DNA of 64,000 bases from Hyphomicrobiales bacterium (GTDB lineage Bacteria > Pseudomonadota > Alphaproteobacteria > Rhizobiales > Beijerinckiaceae), in NCBI GenBank assembly GCA_028869185.1, contig JAGWTA010000014.1:1-64000 (forward strand), in the 5' to 3' direction. Shown here one piece after another: positions 63,553 to 64,000 of the stretch (within the stretch, counting starts at the first letter, position 1; each line of letters begins with the position of its first letter). The translations under genes and the position numbers were made by a program. The notes under the pieces were generated by a model that was not told the DNA's origin, made no database searches, and was given only the letters and a program-made list of their open reading frames with translations.

Positions 63553-64000
63553 ATGCATCCTGCCTATTCCGTCATTCTCTTCACCACCGCTTCGGGCGCC
63601 GGCTACGGGCTGATGGCGCTGCTTGGCGTTTTCGCCGCAGCAGGTCTCCTGCCAGCGACAACAGCGCTTGGCCTTGCCGGCATCGGTCTTGCGGCCGGTC
63701 TCATCGTCGTCGGGCTGATGAGTTCGACCTTTCACCTGGGGCGGCCGGAACGCGCCTGGCGCGCGTTGACGCAATGGCGCTCGTCCTGGCTGGCGCGCGA
63801 AGGCGTGCTGGCGATCGTGACCTTCGCGCCAGTCGCGCTTTTTGCGCTGGGCTGGGTTTTCTACAACACGACCGCCGGCCTGTATGGTTGGATGGGCGCG
63901 GCTGCGGCAGCGCTCAGCGTCATCACCGTGTCCTGCACGGCGATGATCTACGCCAGCCTGAAAACGATCCGGCAATGGAACAACGCGCTCGTTCTGCCGG
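63553..64000 (+). CDS. soeC: SoeC, membrane anchor of sulfite dehydrogenase (truncated by window)
   Basis: The first 149 codons of a DmsC-type membrane subunit; the end is outside the window. Helices seen: YSVILFTTASGAGYGLMALL, GLAGIGLAAGLIVVGLMSST, GVLAIVTFAPVALFALGWVF, and AAAAALSVITVSCTAMIYAS. The FHLGRPERAWRALTQWRSSW stretch with LGRPERA is diagnostic of this family. It links SoeAB to the quinone pool. It follows soeB by 7 nt. Confidence 0.93.
   Translation, partial: MHPAYSVILFTTASGAGYGLMALLGVFAAAGLLPATTALGLAGIGLAAGLIVVGLMSSTFHLGRPERAWRALTQWRSSWLAREGVLAIVTFAPVALFALGWVFYNTTAGLYGWMGAAAAALSVITVSCTAMIYASLKTIRQWNNALVLP

Overview
The window looks like a chromosomal segment of a GC-rich alphaproteobacterium of the Hyphomicrobiales (Rhizobiales) type. 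The evidence is the rimP-nusA-ylxR-infB order with a rimP-leader attenuator, the run rpsA-sppA-ihfB-lapA-trpF-trpB-trpA-accD-folC, an AccD without its zinc ribbon, and several small families common in this order (DUF6460, DUF1304, LapA). A Beijerinckiaceae-type sulfur oxidiser such as a Methylovirgula relative would fit, but the genus is inference only. I see no rRNA, tRNA, CRISPR array, insertion sequence or prophage.

Left part (1-30 kb): mostly housekeeping. 1-3.5 kb is the translation/transcription operon infB(partial)-ylxR-nusA-rimP on the minus strand. 3.5-10.7 kb carries a Crp/Fnr regulator, an S24 repressor with a clear promoter/operator, DUF952-pyrD, a small three-gene set (NTF2-like, DUF6460, secreted coiled coil), a NarL-type response regulator and a divergent 13-TM-type symporter-like protein. 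10.7-14 kb holds an Lhr-type helicase and the phosphoesterase PdeM. 14-22.8 kb is the folC/accD/trp/ihfB/sppA/rpsA block. 22.8-30.2 kb has an alanine-rich secreted repeat protein, a ClC transporter, DUF1304 and an RND efflux pair.

Right part (30.3-64 kb): a nearly uninterrupted sulfur-oxidation island. On the plus strand a Tat/DsbA-like protein precedes soxYZAXB, then a secreted DsrE-like protein, a YeeE-type transporter and a SoxH-like metallohydrolase. Facing it is one minus-strand array of 16 genes in transcription order dsrA-B-E-F-H-C-M-K-L-J-O-P, a giant dsrN::cysG fusion, mrp/apbC, a cysteine-free DsrC homologue and a TSUP exporter. Divergent from dsrA is tauD-like plus two small unknown proteins, facing a third DsrC homologue that keeps only one cysteine. 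Then come sqr, a SulP transporter with a cysteine-containing tail, and soeA-soeB-soeC (the last cut by the window end).

The genes describe a full route from sulfide and thiosulfate to sulfate. SQR and a SoxCD-free Sox system make sulfane sulfur. YeeE/DsrE-type carriers and DsrEFH pass it to DsrC. Reverse-type DsrAB oxidises the DsrC-bound sulfur to sulfite, DsrMKJOP and DsrL handle electrons, and SoeABC makes sulfate, which TSUP/SulP may export. Siroheme amide for DsrAB would be made in part by the DsrN::CysG fusion. No transcriptional regulator is encoded inside the island, although both divergent control regions contain clear palindromes. The most unusual points are the DsrN-CysG fusion (with the chelatase/dehydrogenase aspartate replaced by glycine), the set of three DsrC proteins with two, one and zero functional cysteines, and the tauD/65-aa/71-aa operon sharing a control region with dsrA.
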